This document shows positions 1 to 6,136 of a DNA stretch of 6,137 bases, piece by piece; the first letter of the stretch is position 1, and each line of letters opens with the position of its first letter. A program made the translations under genes and the position numbers. The stretch is from an uncultured bacterium. Its GTDB lineage: Bacteria; Methylomirabilota; Methylomirabilia; Rokubacteriales; CSP1-6. Location: assembly GCA_946479205.1 (NCBI GenBank), contig CAMLFJ010000218.1:1-6137 (forward strand). Direction: 5' to 3'. Below the pieces are notes generated by a model. That model saw only the letters and a program-made list of their open reading frames with translations, searched no databases and was not told the origin of the DNA.

Positions 1-270
1 TTCCGCATCCTCTCGTCCGACCCGAGCGTGAAGGCGGTCTTCATCAACGTGTTCGGCGGAATCCTGAGAGTCGATCGGCTCGCCGAGGGCATCATCGCCG
101 CGGTGAAGAAGCTCGGGCTAAAGCTGCCGGTGGTGCTGCGGGCCGAGGGAACCAACGTGGAGCAGGGCAAGAAGATGCTGGCCGAGTCGGGCCTGGCCCT
201 GGTGATGGTCGACGACATGGGCGAGGGCGCCAAGAAGGTGGTCGAGCTGGCCCGTGGGGCGCGCGCGTGA
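1..270 (+). CDS. sucC: Succinyl-CoA synthetase (ADP/GDP-forming) beta subunit, C-terminal 89 residues (5' end cut by the window)
   Basis: The beta subunit of the TCA-cycle enzyme that interconverts succinyl-CoA + NDP + phosphate with succinate + CoA + NTP; cytosolic. The reading frame is open from base 1, so the gene runs in from the left and the GTG at 28 is internal. Only the end of the C-terminal CoA-ligase-like domain is present. The NVFGGI motif (residues 16-21 of the fragment) and the RAEGTN stretch match the beta-subunit signatures (IFGGI and RLEGNN/RLEGTN in E. coli and relatives); Ala replaces the usual Leu in RLEG. The ATP-grasp domain that would show ATP or GTP preference is off-window. 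The stop overlaps the sucD start by four bases (GTGA), which implies translational coupling of the two subunits. Assignment is firm from sequence plus the sucD neighbour. Confidence 0.96.
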   Translation, partial: FRILSSDPSVKAVFINVFGGILRVDRLAEGIIAAVKKLGLKLPVVLRAEGTNVEQGKKMLAESGLALVMVDDMGEGAKKVVELARGARA

Positions 271-1145
271 GCATCCTGGTCGACAAGAACACGCGCGTGC
301 TGGTGCAGGGCATCACCGGCAAGGAGGGCGCCTTCCACGCGGCGCGGTGCAAGGAGTACGGCACCCAGGTGGTGGGCGGCGTGACGCCGGGCAAGGGCGG
401 GACGACCCACGAGGGCTTCGCGGTCTGGAACACGGTGGAGGAGGCGGTGAAGGCCACCGGCGCCGACTGCGCGCTGATCTTCGTGCCGCCGCCCGCCGCG
501 GCCGACGCGATCATGGAAGCGGCCGACGCGGGCATGCCGCTCGTGGTCTGCATCACCGAGGGCGTGCCCGTCGCGGACATGGTGCGGGTGAAGGCGTTCC
601 TCGGCCGCACCTCGAGCCGCCTCATCGGCCCCAACTGCCCGGGCCTCATCACCCCGGGCCAGGCCAAGATCGGGATCATGCCGGGTCACATCCACAAGGT
701 GGGCAACGTGGGCGTGGTCTCGCGCAGCGGCACGCTGACGTATGAAGTCGTCCACCAGCTCACCCAGCGCGGGCTCGGCCAGTCGTCCTGTGTGGGCATC
801 GGCGGCGACCCGGTCAACGGCACCAACTTCATCGACGTGCTCAAGCTCTTCCAGGCCGATCCGGACACGACCTCGATCATGATGATCGGCGAGATCGGCG
901 GCACCGCCGAGGAAGAGGCCGCCGCGTTCATCAAGGCCCACGTCACCAAGCCGGTGGTCGGCTTCATCTGCGGCCAGACCGCCCCGCCCGGCCGCCGCAT
1001 GGGCCACGCGGGCGCGATCATCGCGGGGGGCAAGGGCACCGCCGCGGAGAAGATGGCGGCCATGGAAGCCGCCGGCATCACCACCGTCAAGAGCCCCGCC
1101 GACATGGGCGCCACCGTGGCGCGTGTGGTGGGCAAGAAAGGGTAG
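267..1145 (+). CDS. sucD: Succinyl-CoA synthetase alpha subunit
   Basis: A 292-residue alpha subunit (E. coli SucD is 289), carrying the CoA-binding Rossmann domain and the phosphohistidine that relays phosphate between succinyl phosphate and the nucleotide on the beta subunit. The N-terminal CoA-binding loop GITGKEG is at residues 15-21, the GPNCPG motif at 121-126, and the active-site segment [14 protein letters not shown] begins at 246, placing the catalytic His at 247 (His246 in E. coli). No key residue is missing and the length is full, so the gene should be functional. The GTG at 267 is chosen because the protein then starts [15 protein letters not shown], as family members do, and because it gives a GTGA overlap with sucC. 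No clear Shine-Dalgarno lies upstream, so translation probably depends on coupling. ndk follows after 13 bases. Confidence 0.98.
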   Translation: MSILVDKNTRVLVQGITGKEGAFHAARCKEYGTQVVGGVTPGKGGTTHEGFAVWNTVEEAVKATGADCALIFVPPPAAADAIMEAADAGMPLVVCITEGVPVADMVRVKAFLGRTSSRLIGPNCPGLITPGQAKIGIMPGHIHKVGNVGVVSRSGTLTYEVVHQLTQRGLGQSSCVGIGGDPVNGTNFIDVLKLFQADPDTTSIMMIGEIGGTAEEEAAAFIKAHVTKPVVGFICGQTAPPGRRMGHAGAIIAGGKGTAAEKMAAMEAAGITTVKSPADMGATVARVVGKKG

Positions 1146-1153
1146 GGATCCCT
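1144..1153. repeat. 10-base perfect palindrome AGGGATCCCT in the sucD-ndk gap
   Basis: The sequence AGGGATCCCT equals its own reverse complement. It covers the last two bases of the sucD stop codon and most of the 13-base gap to ndk. Its AGGGA half is also the only Shine-Dalgarno-like sequence before the ndk ATG, with 10 bases of spacing. A 10-base palindrome with no loop cannot form a stable hairpin on a single RNA, so this may be chance. It is recorded because it is the only structured element in the gap. Confidence 0.3.
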
Positions 1154-1158
1154 CCGCG

Positions 1159-1584
1159 ATGGCCGTCCAGCGCACGCTCAGCATCATCAAGCCGGACGCC
1201 GTCGCCAAGGGCGTCTCGGGGCAGATCATCGCCCGCTTCGAGCAGGCGGGCCTCAAGGTGCTCGCGGCCAAGCTGATCCACCTGAGCGCGGCCCAGGCCG
1301 GCGGCTTCTACATCGTGCACAAGGAGCGGCCGTTCTACGGAAGCCTCTGCGCGTTCATGACCCAGGGCCCGTGCATGCCGATCGTGCTCGAGGGCGAGAA
1401 CGCGATCGCCCGTCTCCGCGAGCTGATGGGCGCGACGGATCCGGCCAAGGCGGCCGCGGGGACTATTCGCAAGGACTTCGCGTCGTCGATCGAGGCCAAC
1501 GCGGTCCACGGCTCCGACTCGCCCGAGTCGGCTGCCTTCGAGATCCCCTACTTCTTCGGCGCGCTCGAGATCTTCCCCCGGTAG
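1159..1584 (+). CDS. ndk: Nucleoside diphosphate kinase
   Basis: Transfers the gamma-phosphate of ATP to other (d)NDPs through a phosphohistidine intermediate; cytosolic and normally an oligomer. The product is 141 residues, typical for bacterial Ndk (E. coli 143). Visible hallmarks are the N-terminal [10 protein letters not shown] with Lys11, Tyr51, Arg87, Thr93, Arg104 and Asn115 around the nucleotide site, and the signature NAVHGSDS with the catalytic His117. The ATG at 1159 is preferred over an in-frame GTG at 1123, because the latter lies inside sucD and would add 12 residues foreign to the family, whereas [15 protein letters not shown] is the canonical start. Lying directly after sucCD it can equilibrate the nucleotide made by succinyl-CoA synthetase; Ndk and this synthetase are reported to form a complex in Pseudomonas aeruginosa. 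A full-length, intact gene. Confidence 0.98.
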   Translation: MAVQRTLSIIKPDAVAKGVSGQIIARFEQAGLKVLAAKLIHLSAAQAGGFYIVHKERPFYGSLCAFMTQGPCMPIVLEGENAIARLRELMGATDPAKAAAGTIRKDFASSIEANAVHGSDSPESAAFEIPYFFGALEIFPR

Positions 1585-1587
1585 CCC

Positions 1588-1593
1588 GGGAGG
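1588..1593 (+). promoter_or_regulatory. Ribosome binding site GGGAGG for the PH-like membrane protein gene
   Basis: GGGAGG lies in the 13-base gap after the ndk stop and is the best Shine-Dalgarno sequence on the plus strand of this window. Only four bases separate it from the GTG at 1598, shorter than the usual 5-9. It supports the GTG start, since the next in-frame ATG (1762) would remove both membrane segments. Confidence 0.6.
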
Positions 1594-1597
1594 CCGC

Positions 1598-2122
1598 GTG
1601 CACTTCCCGGCTCTCCTCGGGCGAAAGCAGCGCCTCCTCGCCGGGGCGGTCGGCATCGGGCTCGGGTTCGGCGGGCCCTTCCTCCTGTCGGTCGCGCTCG
1701 TGGCCAGCTCCGGTGACCCGAGCCTGCTCATCCTGCCGCTGCCCTTCCTGGGAGCGCTCTGGATGATCCAGGGCCTCGCGACAACCGGCTACACCCTCGA
1801 GGAGAGCGGGGTGCGCCTCGAGCGGCGCTGGGCGCGCAAGCTGATCCCCTACGAGCGCATTACCGGGTGCGACCGCGAGCCGCGCCCGATCGGCGGGCTG
1901 CTCGCGGCCGGCGTCAACGGCCTCTTCGGCTCCCACGGGCCGCGGTGGAACCCGCGCACCGGCTGGCACTACCTCGCGATCACCAACACCGACGACCTGG
2001 TGTTTCTCCATACCCGCGGCGGGCTCGTCGTGCTCTCGCCGAGCCGGCCCGACGAGTTCGTCACCGCGCTCCACGCCGAGCTCCCGACCGGGCCCGCGTC
2101 ATGGCCGACCCGATCGTCGTGA
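1598..2122 (+). CDS. Small membrane protein with a bacterial PH-like domain, function unknown
   Basis: A 174-residue protein with two hydrophobic segments near the N terminus (about residues 13-36 and 41-61), both long enough to span the membrane, followed by a soluble part of about 110 residues. The soluble part has the look of the bacterial PH-like fold: a YTLEESGVRLER strand pair (65-76), the IPYERITG turn (83-90), a glycine-rich NGLFGSHG segment (107-114), WHYLAITNTDDLVFL (123-137) and the closing VVLSPSRPDEFVTAL (144-158). The last block resembles the 'SPddpeeF' ending of the Pfam bPH family; this is recognition by memory, not a search. These domains are common next to membrane helices but rarely have a known role. 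No catalytic residues are apparent. GTG start supported by GGGAGG. It shares 22 bases with the arfB frame, so the two genes are probably co-translated. Confidence 0.85.
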   Translation: MHFPALLGRKQRLLAGAVGIGLGFGGPFLLSVALVASSGDPSLLILPLPFLGALWMIQGLATTGYTLEESGVRLERRWARKLIPYERITGCDREPRPIGGLLAAGVNGLFGSHGPRWNPRTGWHYLAITNTDDLVFLHTRGGLVVLSPSRPDEFVTALHAELPTGPASWPTRSS

Positions 2123-2532
2123 CCGCGGACGTCCGCGTGCCGGCCTCCGCGCTGAGCGTGCACGCGGCGCGGGCGTCGGGGCCGGGCGGGCAGAACGTCA
2201 ACAAGGTCTCGACCAAGATCGACCTGCGGGTGGACCTTCCCGCGATCGAGGGGCTGCCGGACGACGCGCGGGCGCGGCTCTACCGGCTGGCCCAGAACCG
2301 GCTCGACGCGGACGGGCGCCTGGTGGTCATCAGCCAGGTGACGCGCAACCAGGCGCGCAACCTGGAGGACGCGCGTGCCCGGGTGGCCGACCTGATCCGC
2401 GCCGCGCTCGTGGTGCCGCGCCGGCGCGTGAAGACGCGGCCGTCCAGCGGCGCGAAGCGACGGCGCCTGGCGGGGAAGAAGCGCCGGGCCGACGTGAAGC
2501 GCTGGCGCGCGCGGCCGGGCGAGAGCGACTGA
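2101..2532 (+). CDS. arfB: Alternative ribosome-rescue factor / peptidyl-tRNA hydrolase ArfB (YaeJ/ICT1 family)
   Basis: Frees ribosomes stalled at the 3' end of a broken mRNA by hydrolysing peptidyl-tRNA, without needing a stop codon. The 143-residue product matches E. coli ArfB (140) in length and layout. A release-factor-like catalytic domain has GGQ at residues 29-31 inside SGPGGQNVNKVSTKI. A linker and a strongly basic tail (about 107-138, rich in Arg and Lys) follow; in this family the tail sits in the empty mRNA channel. The missing codon-recognition domain separates it from RF1/RF2. The ATG at 2101 aligns best with E. coli ArfB, leaving a three-residue extension. A GTG at 2119 would instead give a four-base GTGA overlap like other junctions here, dropping six residues without touching the GGQ domain. 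It is the last gene of the plus-strand cluster. Confidence 0.94.
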   Translation: MADPIVVTADVRVPASALSVHAARASGPGGQNVNKVSTKIDLRVDLPAIEGLPDDARARLYRLAQNRLDADGRLVVISQVTRNQARNLEDARARVADLIRAALVVPRRRVKTRPSSGAKRRRLAGKKRRADVKRWRARPGESD

Positions 2533-2544
2533 GCGCGCGGCGCT
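2498..2544. terminator. Possible hairpin at the convergent gene ends
   Basis: AGCGC (2498-2502) and GCGCGC (2505-2510) can pair with GCGCGC (2533-2538) and GCGCT (2540-2544), giving 11 base pairs interrupted by a 2-by-1 internal loop, around a 22-base loop. It straddles the arfB stop codon and reaches the DUF1634 stop, where both transcripts must end. No run of T follows on either strand, so it is not a classical intrinsic terminator. Alternating GC runs pair easily by chance at this base composition. Confidence 0.22.
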
Positions 2545-2944
2545 AGTGAATGCCGCCCGCCACGGCCAGACTCGCCACCAGCATCGTGAGCACGATCGCG
2601 GCGATCGTCGCGTAACGGCGGTCGCCCGCGCGCAGGAAGGCCGGGATGGCCAGCGCGACCGCGATGATCGGCGTGGCCATCAGCCCGACCAGGCCGAGCG
2701 CGGTGAGCGCGAGGGGATCCATCGGCCGCCGCCTCAGCCCGTCGAGCACCTGTCGCAGCGACGTGAAGACCCCCGCGGGCGAGCCGAGCGGCGGCCGGCT
2801 CAGATGGACCGCGTGAAGGTGAAAGCCTCCCTGGACCGCGTGGACCGCGCCTCCGATGAGGATCAGCGCCATGCCGATGAGCCCGCCGGCCAGCAGGGTG
2901 CGCGCGACGAGGCGCTCGACGGACGGTCCGGTCGCGGCGCTCAT
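2543..2944 (-). CDS. DUF1634 family membrane protein, partner of the TauE/SafE transporter
   Basis: A 133-residue protein with three predicted membrane segments (about 15-38, 78-104 and 111-131), joined by one hydrophilic stretch (about 39-77). The C-terminal half is the recognisable part: LGLVGLMATPIIAVALAIPAF (residues 83-103), then a charged RAGDRRY turn and a helix containing IVLTMLVASL. This 'ATP..RVAL...F...D..Y......VL' pattern is what I recall for DUF1634. Family members are typically encoded next to TauE/SafE transporters, as here, and are assumed to be accessory subunits; no biochemical activity is established. The ATG overlaps the TGA of the upstream transporter gene (ATGA), and no Shine-Dalgarno is visible before it, so it is likely translated only with that gene. 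It is the last gene of the minus-strand operon. Confidence 0.85.
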   Translation of the reverse strand: MSAATGPSVERLVARTLLAGGLIGMALILIGGAVHAVQGGFHLHAVHLSRPPLGSPAGVFTSLRQVLDGLRRRPMDPLALTALGLVGLMATPIIAVALAIPAFLRAGDRRYATIAAIVLTMLVASLAVAGGIH

Positions 2945-3789
2945 GGCAGGTGGATGCCCAGGCCGCGCAGGATCATCGAGAGCGCCAGGTACACCACGAC
3001 GGGCAGGAACAGCTTGCGCACGGTGGTGTTGCGCATCCGCGCCATCAGCATGGTCCCGAGGTACGCGCCGGCCAGCACGCCGATCGCGACCGGCGCGGCG
3101 ATCAGCACGTTGATGTCGCCGCGGCTCCAGTAGATGCCGGCGCTGGCCGAGGCGGTGAGGCCGATCATGAAGTTGCTGGTGGCGGCGGAGACCTTCATGG
3201 GCAGCCGCATGAGGTAGTCCATGGCGAGCACCTTGAACGCGCCGCTCCCGATGCCCAGCATGCCGGACAGCACGCCCGCCCCGAACATGGCCACGAACCC
3301 CGGGGCCACCCGCTGGGCCCGGTAGGCCACCTCGCGTCCCAGCCGCAGGTCGTGGTAGCGGCCCTCCAGGTCGAAGCGGAGGGCGAGGCGATCCTCGGAG
3401 AGGCGCTCGGGCAGCTCGTCGTGAAGCTGCCGGACGGTCGTGAACGCGGAGTAGGAGAGCGCCAGGCCCAGGATCAGCTCGAGCGCGCGGACGGGCACCA
3501 CGCCGGCCAGGAGCGCGCCCACCAGCGCCCCGCTGATGGTGGCCATGCCCAAGAAGAGCCCGACGCGCAGGTTGCTGAGCCCGGTGCGCAGGTATGAGGC
3601 GGCTGCCCCGCTCGACGTGGCGATCACCGAGACGATGCTGGCCCCCATCGCGTAGTGGATGTCCACCCCGTAGAAAATCGTGAGGATCGGGATCAGCAAG
3701 ATGCCGCCCCCCAGGCCCAGGACGGAGCCGACCGCGCCGGCCCCGACCGACGTGAAGAGGACTGCGACCGAGAAGACGGTGAGGCTCAC
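2941..3789 (-). CDS. TauE/SafE (TSUP) family anion exporter, likely sulfite or organosulfur
   Basis: A 282-residue inner-membrane protein with about eight predicted helices in two homologous halves. Each half carries the family's glycine-rich signature: GSVLGLGGGILLIPIL at 21-36 and SGMLGIGSGAFKVLAMDYL at 175-193, the second followed by MKVSAATSNFMIG (198-210). A charged loop (about 120-160) links the halves and ends in YHDLRLGREVAYRAQRV, a pattern I associate with the TauE subgroup paired with DUF1634. Family members are thought to export sulfite, sulfoacetate or similar anions, or to import some; the substrate here cannot be read from sequence. The GTG at 3789 is chosen because it yields the normal N terminus (MSLTVFSVAVLF) and overlaps the cydB stop as GTGA; longer readings of the frame run through cydB and are proline/arginine-rich, unlike real protein. 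No Shine-Dalgarno is seen, which fits coupling to cydB. Confidence 0.92.
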   Translation of the reverse strand: MSLTVFSVAVLFTSVGAGAVGSVLGLGGGILLIPILTIFYGVDIHYAMGASIVSVIATSSGAAASYLRTGLSNLRVGLFLGMATISGALVGALLAGVVPVRALELILGLALSYSAFTTVRQLHDELPERLSEDRLALRFDLEGRYHDLRLGREVAYRAQRVAPGFVAMFGAGVLSGMLGIGSGAFKVLAMDYLMRLPMKVSAATSNFMIGLTASASAGIYWSRGDINVLIAAPVAIGVLAGAYLGTMLMARMRNTTVRKLFLPVVVYLALSMILRGLGIHLP

Positions 3790-4820
3790 GGCCGGGCCGC
3801 GGACCGCTTGAAGACGCGGAAGAGGTAGATCAGCGACGGGAAGAGGACGAGCGCGCCGAGGCCGAGGACCCAGAGCGACAGGACGAGGGTGATGCGGGGC
3901 GCCGCGGCGGCCCGGATGGTGAGATCGGGCGGGATCAGGTACGGGTACTGGGCGAGCGCCCAGCCCCAGAGGATCAGGGAGACCTGCGCGGCCGCGGCCA
4001 CGCGGGCGAGGCGGAAGCGGCGGCTCCAGAGGGCCCAGATTGCCGCGACGGCGGCCGCGCCCGTCGCCAGGTGGAGCGCCGGCGCCCACGTCGCGCCGGT
4101 GAGCCCGCGCCCCATCAACGGCGCGCCGAGCAGGGCCAGCCCCAGCGTGCCGAACGCGGCCACGAACACGGCCCCCGCGGCGCCCAGGGCGCGCCGGCGG
4201 AAGTCCTCCTGCAACGCCGGCTCGCGGGCTTCCACCGTGAGGTACACCGCGGCCAGGAACGCGAAGAGGGCGAGCGTGAGCAGGCCCACGCCCACGCCGA
4301 AGGGCGTGAGCCAGGGCCCCACGTAGCTCGCGTAGAAGGCGGCGCGGCCGGGGGGCCGCAGCGTGCCGGCGGCCAGCGCGCTCACGCAGAGGCCGAGCAT
4401 CACCGGTGTGGCCACGCTCGCGCTGGCGAAGAGGCGGCCCCAGTGCTGGCTCGCACCGGCCGCGCCCTCGGGCGCCCCGCCGTGGCCGTAGTGGCTGCGG
4501 AAGGTGAAGGCCGAGCCGCGCAGCACGATGCCGACCAGCATGAGCGAGAGCGGGATGTGCAATCCGATCGTGAGCCGCGCGAACGCTACCGGGAAGCAGG
4601 TGAACAGGACCACGATCACGAGGATCAGCCAGACGTGGTTGGCCTCCCAGATCGGGCCGATGGCCTCCGCGATCAGCGCGCGCTGTTCCCGCTTGCGCGG
4701 GCCGGAGGCGAGCAGGTCCCAGACGCCGCCGCCGAAGTCCGCGCCGCCCAGCAGCACGTAGGCGGTGAGCGCCACCAGCGCGATCCCGGCCACCAGCTCG
4801 GCGGGGCCGATGTCGGCCAT
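3786..4820 (-). CDS. cydB: Cytochrome bd quinol oxidase subunit II
   Basis: The second core subunit of the bd-type terminal oxidase, which reduces O2 to water with electrons from quinol in the cytoplasmic membrane; CydB binds no heme itself in known structures. The 344-residue product has about nine hydrophobic segments. Recognisable motifs are LLGGADFGGGVWDLL (23-37), WEANHVWLI (58-66), FTCFPVAFA (73-81) and WGWALAQYPYLIPP (285-298). Asp28 and Glu59 occupy the positions of Asp29 and Asp58 of E. coli CydB, acidic residues of a proposed proton path; Glu at the second is a conservative change. The ATG at 4820 shares its A with the cydA stop (TGATG) and has GAGGA nine bases upstream. The stop overlaps the TauE/SafE gene. 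Full length and intact. Confidence 0.96.
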   Translation of the reverse strand: MADIGPAELVAGIALVALTAYVLLGGADFGGGVWDLLASGPRKREQRALIAEAIGPIWEANHVWLILVIVVLFTCFPVAFARLTIGLHIPLSLMLVGIVLRGSAFTFRSHYGHGGAPEGAAGASQHWGRLFASASVATPVMLGLCVSALAAGTLRPPGRAAFYASYVGPWLTPFGVGVGLLTLALFAFLAAVYLTVEAREPALQEDFRRRALGAAGAVFVAAFGTLGLALLGAPLMGRGLTGATWAPALHLATGAAAVAAIWALWSRRFRLARVAAAAQVSLILWGWALAQYPYLIPPDLTIRAAAAPRITLVLSLWVLGLGALVLFPSLIYLFRVFKRSAARP

Positions 4821-6136
4821 CACGCCGGGTCCTCGTCCGTGACCTGCGGGCTCCTGAGCACCTGCTGGTAGAGGAGCCAGGCCACCGCGACGCCGAGCGC
4901 GCAGTAGAGTGCGGTGAACACGAGGAAGGGCACCACGAGCCCGGGCATGGGCGTGACCGCGTCCGCGGTGCGCATGAGGCCGTGGATGATCCACGGCTGC
5001 CGGCCGACCTCGGTGACGATCCAGCCCGCCTCGGTGCAGATGAAGCCCATGGGCGCGGCCAGCACGAGGGCGCGCAGCAGCCAGCGGTGCCGCGAGAGAT
5101 CGTGCCGGCGCCACATCAGCCAGAGGGCGACCGCGCTCACCAGGGCCAGGTAGGAGCCGAGCCCCACCATCACCTGGAAGGCCACGTGCACGATGGCCAC
5201 CGGCGGCCAGTGCTCGCGCGGAAACGCCTCGAGCCCCTTCACCTCCGCGCGGGGGTCCGCGAAGGCCAGGAAGGACAGAGCGTAGGGGATCTCGATCGCG
5301 TAGCGCGTCTCTCCGGCCGCCTCGTCGGGCCAGCCGCCGATCCGCAGCGGCGCCCCCCGCTCGGTCTTGAAGTGGCCCTCCATGGCGGCGAGCTTGACCG
5401 GCTGCCAGTGCGCGACGAACTTGGCGCTCAGATCGCCGGAGATGGGCTGGAGCAGGGCCGCGGGCGCGCCGATCAGCAGGGCCACCGAGAGCGCGCGGCG
5501 GTGGAAGGCATTACGCGGGTGCCGCAGCAGCGGCCAGGCGTGGATGCCGGCCACCACGAGCCCGGTGGAGGCGTAGGCGGCCAGCGTCATGTGGAGCACC
5601 TGCGGGAGCGCGGCGGGGGTCAGCATGGCCGCGATGGGGTCGATGTCCACCGCGCGCCCGTCCACCCAGCGGATGCCGGTGGGCGCGTTCATCCACGCAT
5701 TGGCGATGACCACGAAGACCCCCGAGAGCATGCCGCTGACCGCCACCGCCCAGCCCGCGGCCAGGTGGGCCCGCCGCGAGATGCGGTCCCAGCCGTAGAG
5801 GTAGATGCCGAGGAAGACCGCCTCGGTGAAGAACGCGAAGCCCTCGAGCGAGAAGGGCATGCCGATGACCGGGCCCGCGTGCTCCATGAAGGTGGGCCAG
5901 AGCAGCCCCAGCTCGAAGCTCAGCACCGTCCCGGAGACGGCTCCCACCGCGAAGAGGATCGCGGTGCCCTTGGCCCAGCGGTGCGCAAGATCGAGATAGA
6001 TGCGGTCGCCGGTGCGCAGCCACCGCCGCTCGGCCAGCACCATGAGCACGGGCATGGCGATGCCCACCATCGCGAAGATGATGTGGAAGCCGAGCGACAT
6101 GGCCATCTGCGAGCGGGCGGCGAGGAGGTCGGTCAT
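4820..6136 (-). CDS. cydA: Cytochrome bd quinol oxidase subunit I, short Q-loop type
   Basis: The heme-bearing subunit that oxidises quinol and holds hemes b558, b595 and d. The product is 438 residues with about nine membrane segments. By alignment from memory to E. coli CydA: His18 matches the high-spin heme ligand His19; Glu98 and Glu105 match Glu99 and Glu107; His182 and Met323 match the b558 ligands His186 and Met393; Lys248 and Glu253, in VKLAAMEG, match the quinol-site Lys252 and Glu257. EAGWIVTEVGRQPW (369-382) carries the invariant GRQPW. E. coli CydA is over 80 residues longer, mainly from an insertion in the periplasmic Q-loop that is absent here, so this is a short Q-loop enzyme. 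The ATG at 6136 puts His18 at the expected distance from the N terminus and is therefore likely the true start, but its ribosome binding site and promoter are beyond the window edge. Confidence 0.96.
   Translation of the reverse strand: MTDLLAARSQMAMSLGFHIIFAMVGIAMPVLMVLAERRWLRTGDRIYLDLAHRWAKGTAILFAVGAVSGTVLSFELGLLWPTFMEHAGPVIGMPFSLEGFAFFTEAVFLGIYLYGWDRISRRAHLAAGWAVAVSGMLSGVFVVIANAWMNAPTGIRWVDGRAVDIDPIAAMLTPAALPQVLHMTLAAYASTGLVVAGIHAWPLLRHPRNAFHRRALSVALLIGAPAALLQPISGDLSAKFVAHWQPVKLAAMEGHFKTERGAPLRIGGWPDEAAGETRYAIEIPYALSFLAFADPRAEVKGLEAFPREHWPPVAIVHVAFQVMVGLGSYLALVSAVALWLMWRRHDLSRHRWLLRALVLAAPMGFICTEAGWIVTEVGRQPWIIHGLMRTADAVTPMPGLVVPFLVFTALYCALGVAVAWLLYQQVLRSPQVTDEDPA
4830..4834 (-). promoter_or_regulatory. 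cydB: Ribosome binding site GAGGA for cydB
   Basis: Read on the minus strand, GAGGA lies inside the last codons of cydA, nine bases before the cydB ATG. It is the clearest Shine-Dalgarno of the minus-strand operon and fixes the cydB start at 4820. The two genes below it show none, suggesting they rely on re-initiation at the overlapping stop codons. Confidence 0.55.

Noticed and set aside
92..679. Long antisense open frame opposite sucC/sucD (195 codons)
   Set aside because: It is rich in Pro, Arg and Ser with no recognisable domain and lies wholly opposite two certain genes. Long antisense frames are expected at high GC because stop codons are rare.
1867..2100. 78-residue N-terminal extension of the arfB frame
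   Set aside because: It overlaps the PH-like gene in another frame, is Arg/Pro-rich, and lies upstream of the normal ArfB start.
2546..3133. Open frame on the plus strand opposite DUF1634 and the TauE/SafE gene
   Set aside because: The translation is dominated by Arg, Asp, Gln and His in a low-complexity pattern, while the opposite strand encodes recognisable membrane proteins with proper start/stop overlaps.
3790..4089. 100-residue N-terminal extension of the TauE/SafE frame
   Set aside because: The extension is Pro/Arg/Gly-rich and overlaps the end of cydB out of frame. The family N terminus begins at the GTG at 3789.
4071..4871. 266-codon plus-strand open frame opposite cydB
   Set aside because: The composition is Arg, Glu, His and Ala rich without motifs. 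It is the shadow of the hydrophobic CydB coding strand.
4821..5114. 98-residue N-terminal extension of the cydB frame
   Set aside because: It lies inside the 3' end of cydA out of frame and has no CydB similarity. The ATG at 4820, with a Shine-Dalgarno and a TGATG junction, gives the normal CydB start.
5511..6023. 170-codon minus-strand frame within cydA
   Set aside because: It is the same strand in another frame from cydA and is full of Arg, Gly and His. CydA with its intact motifs is the real gene.
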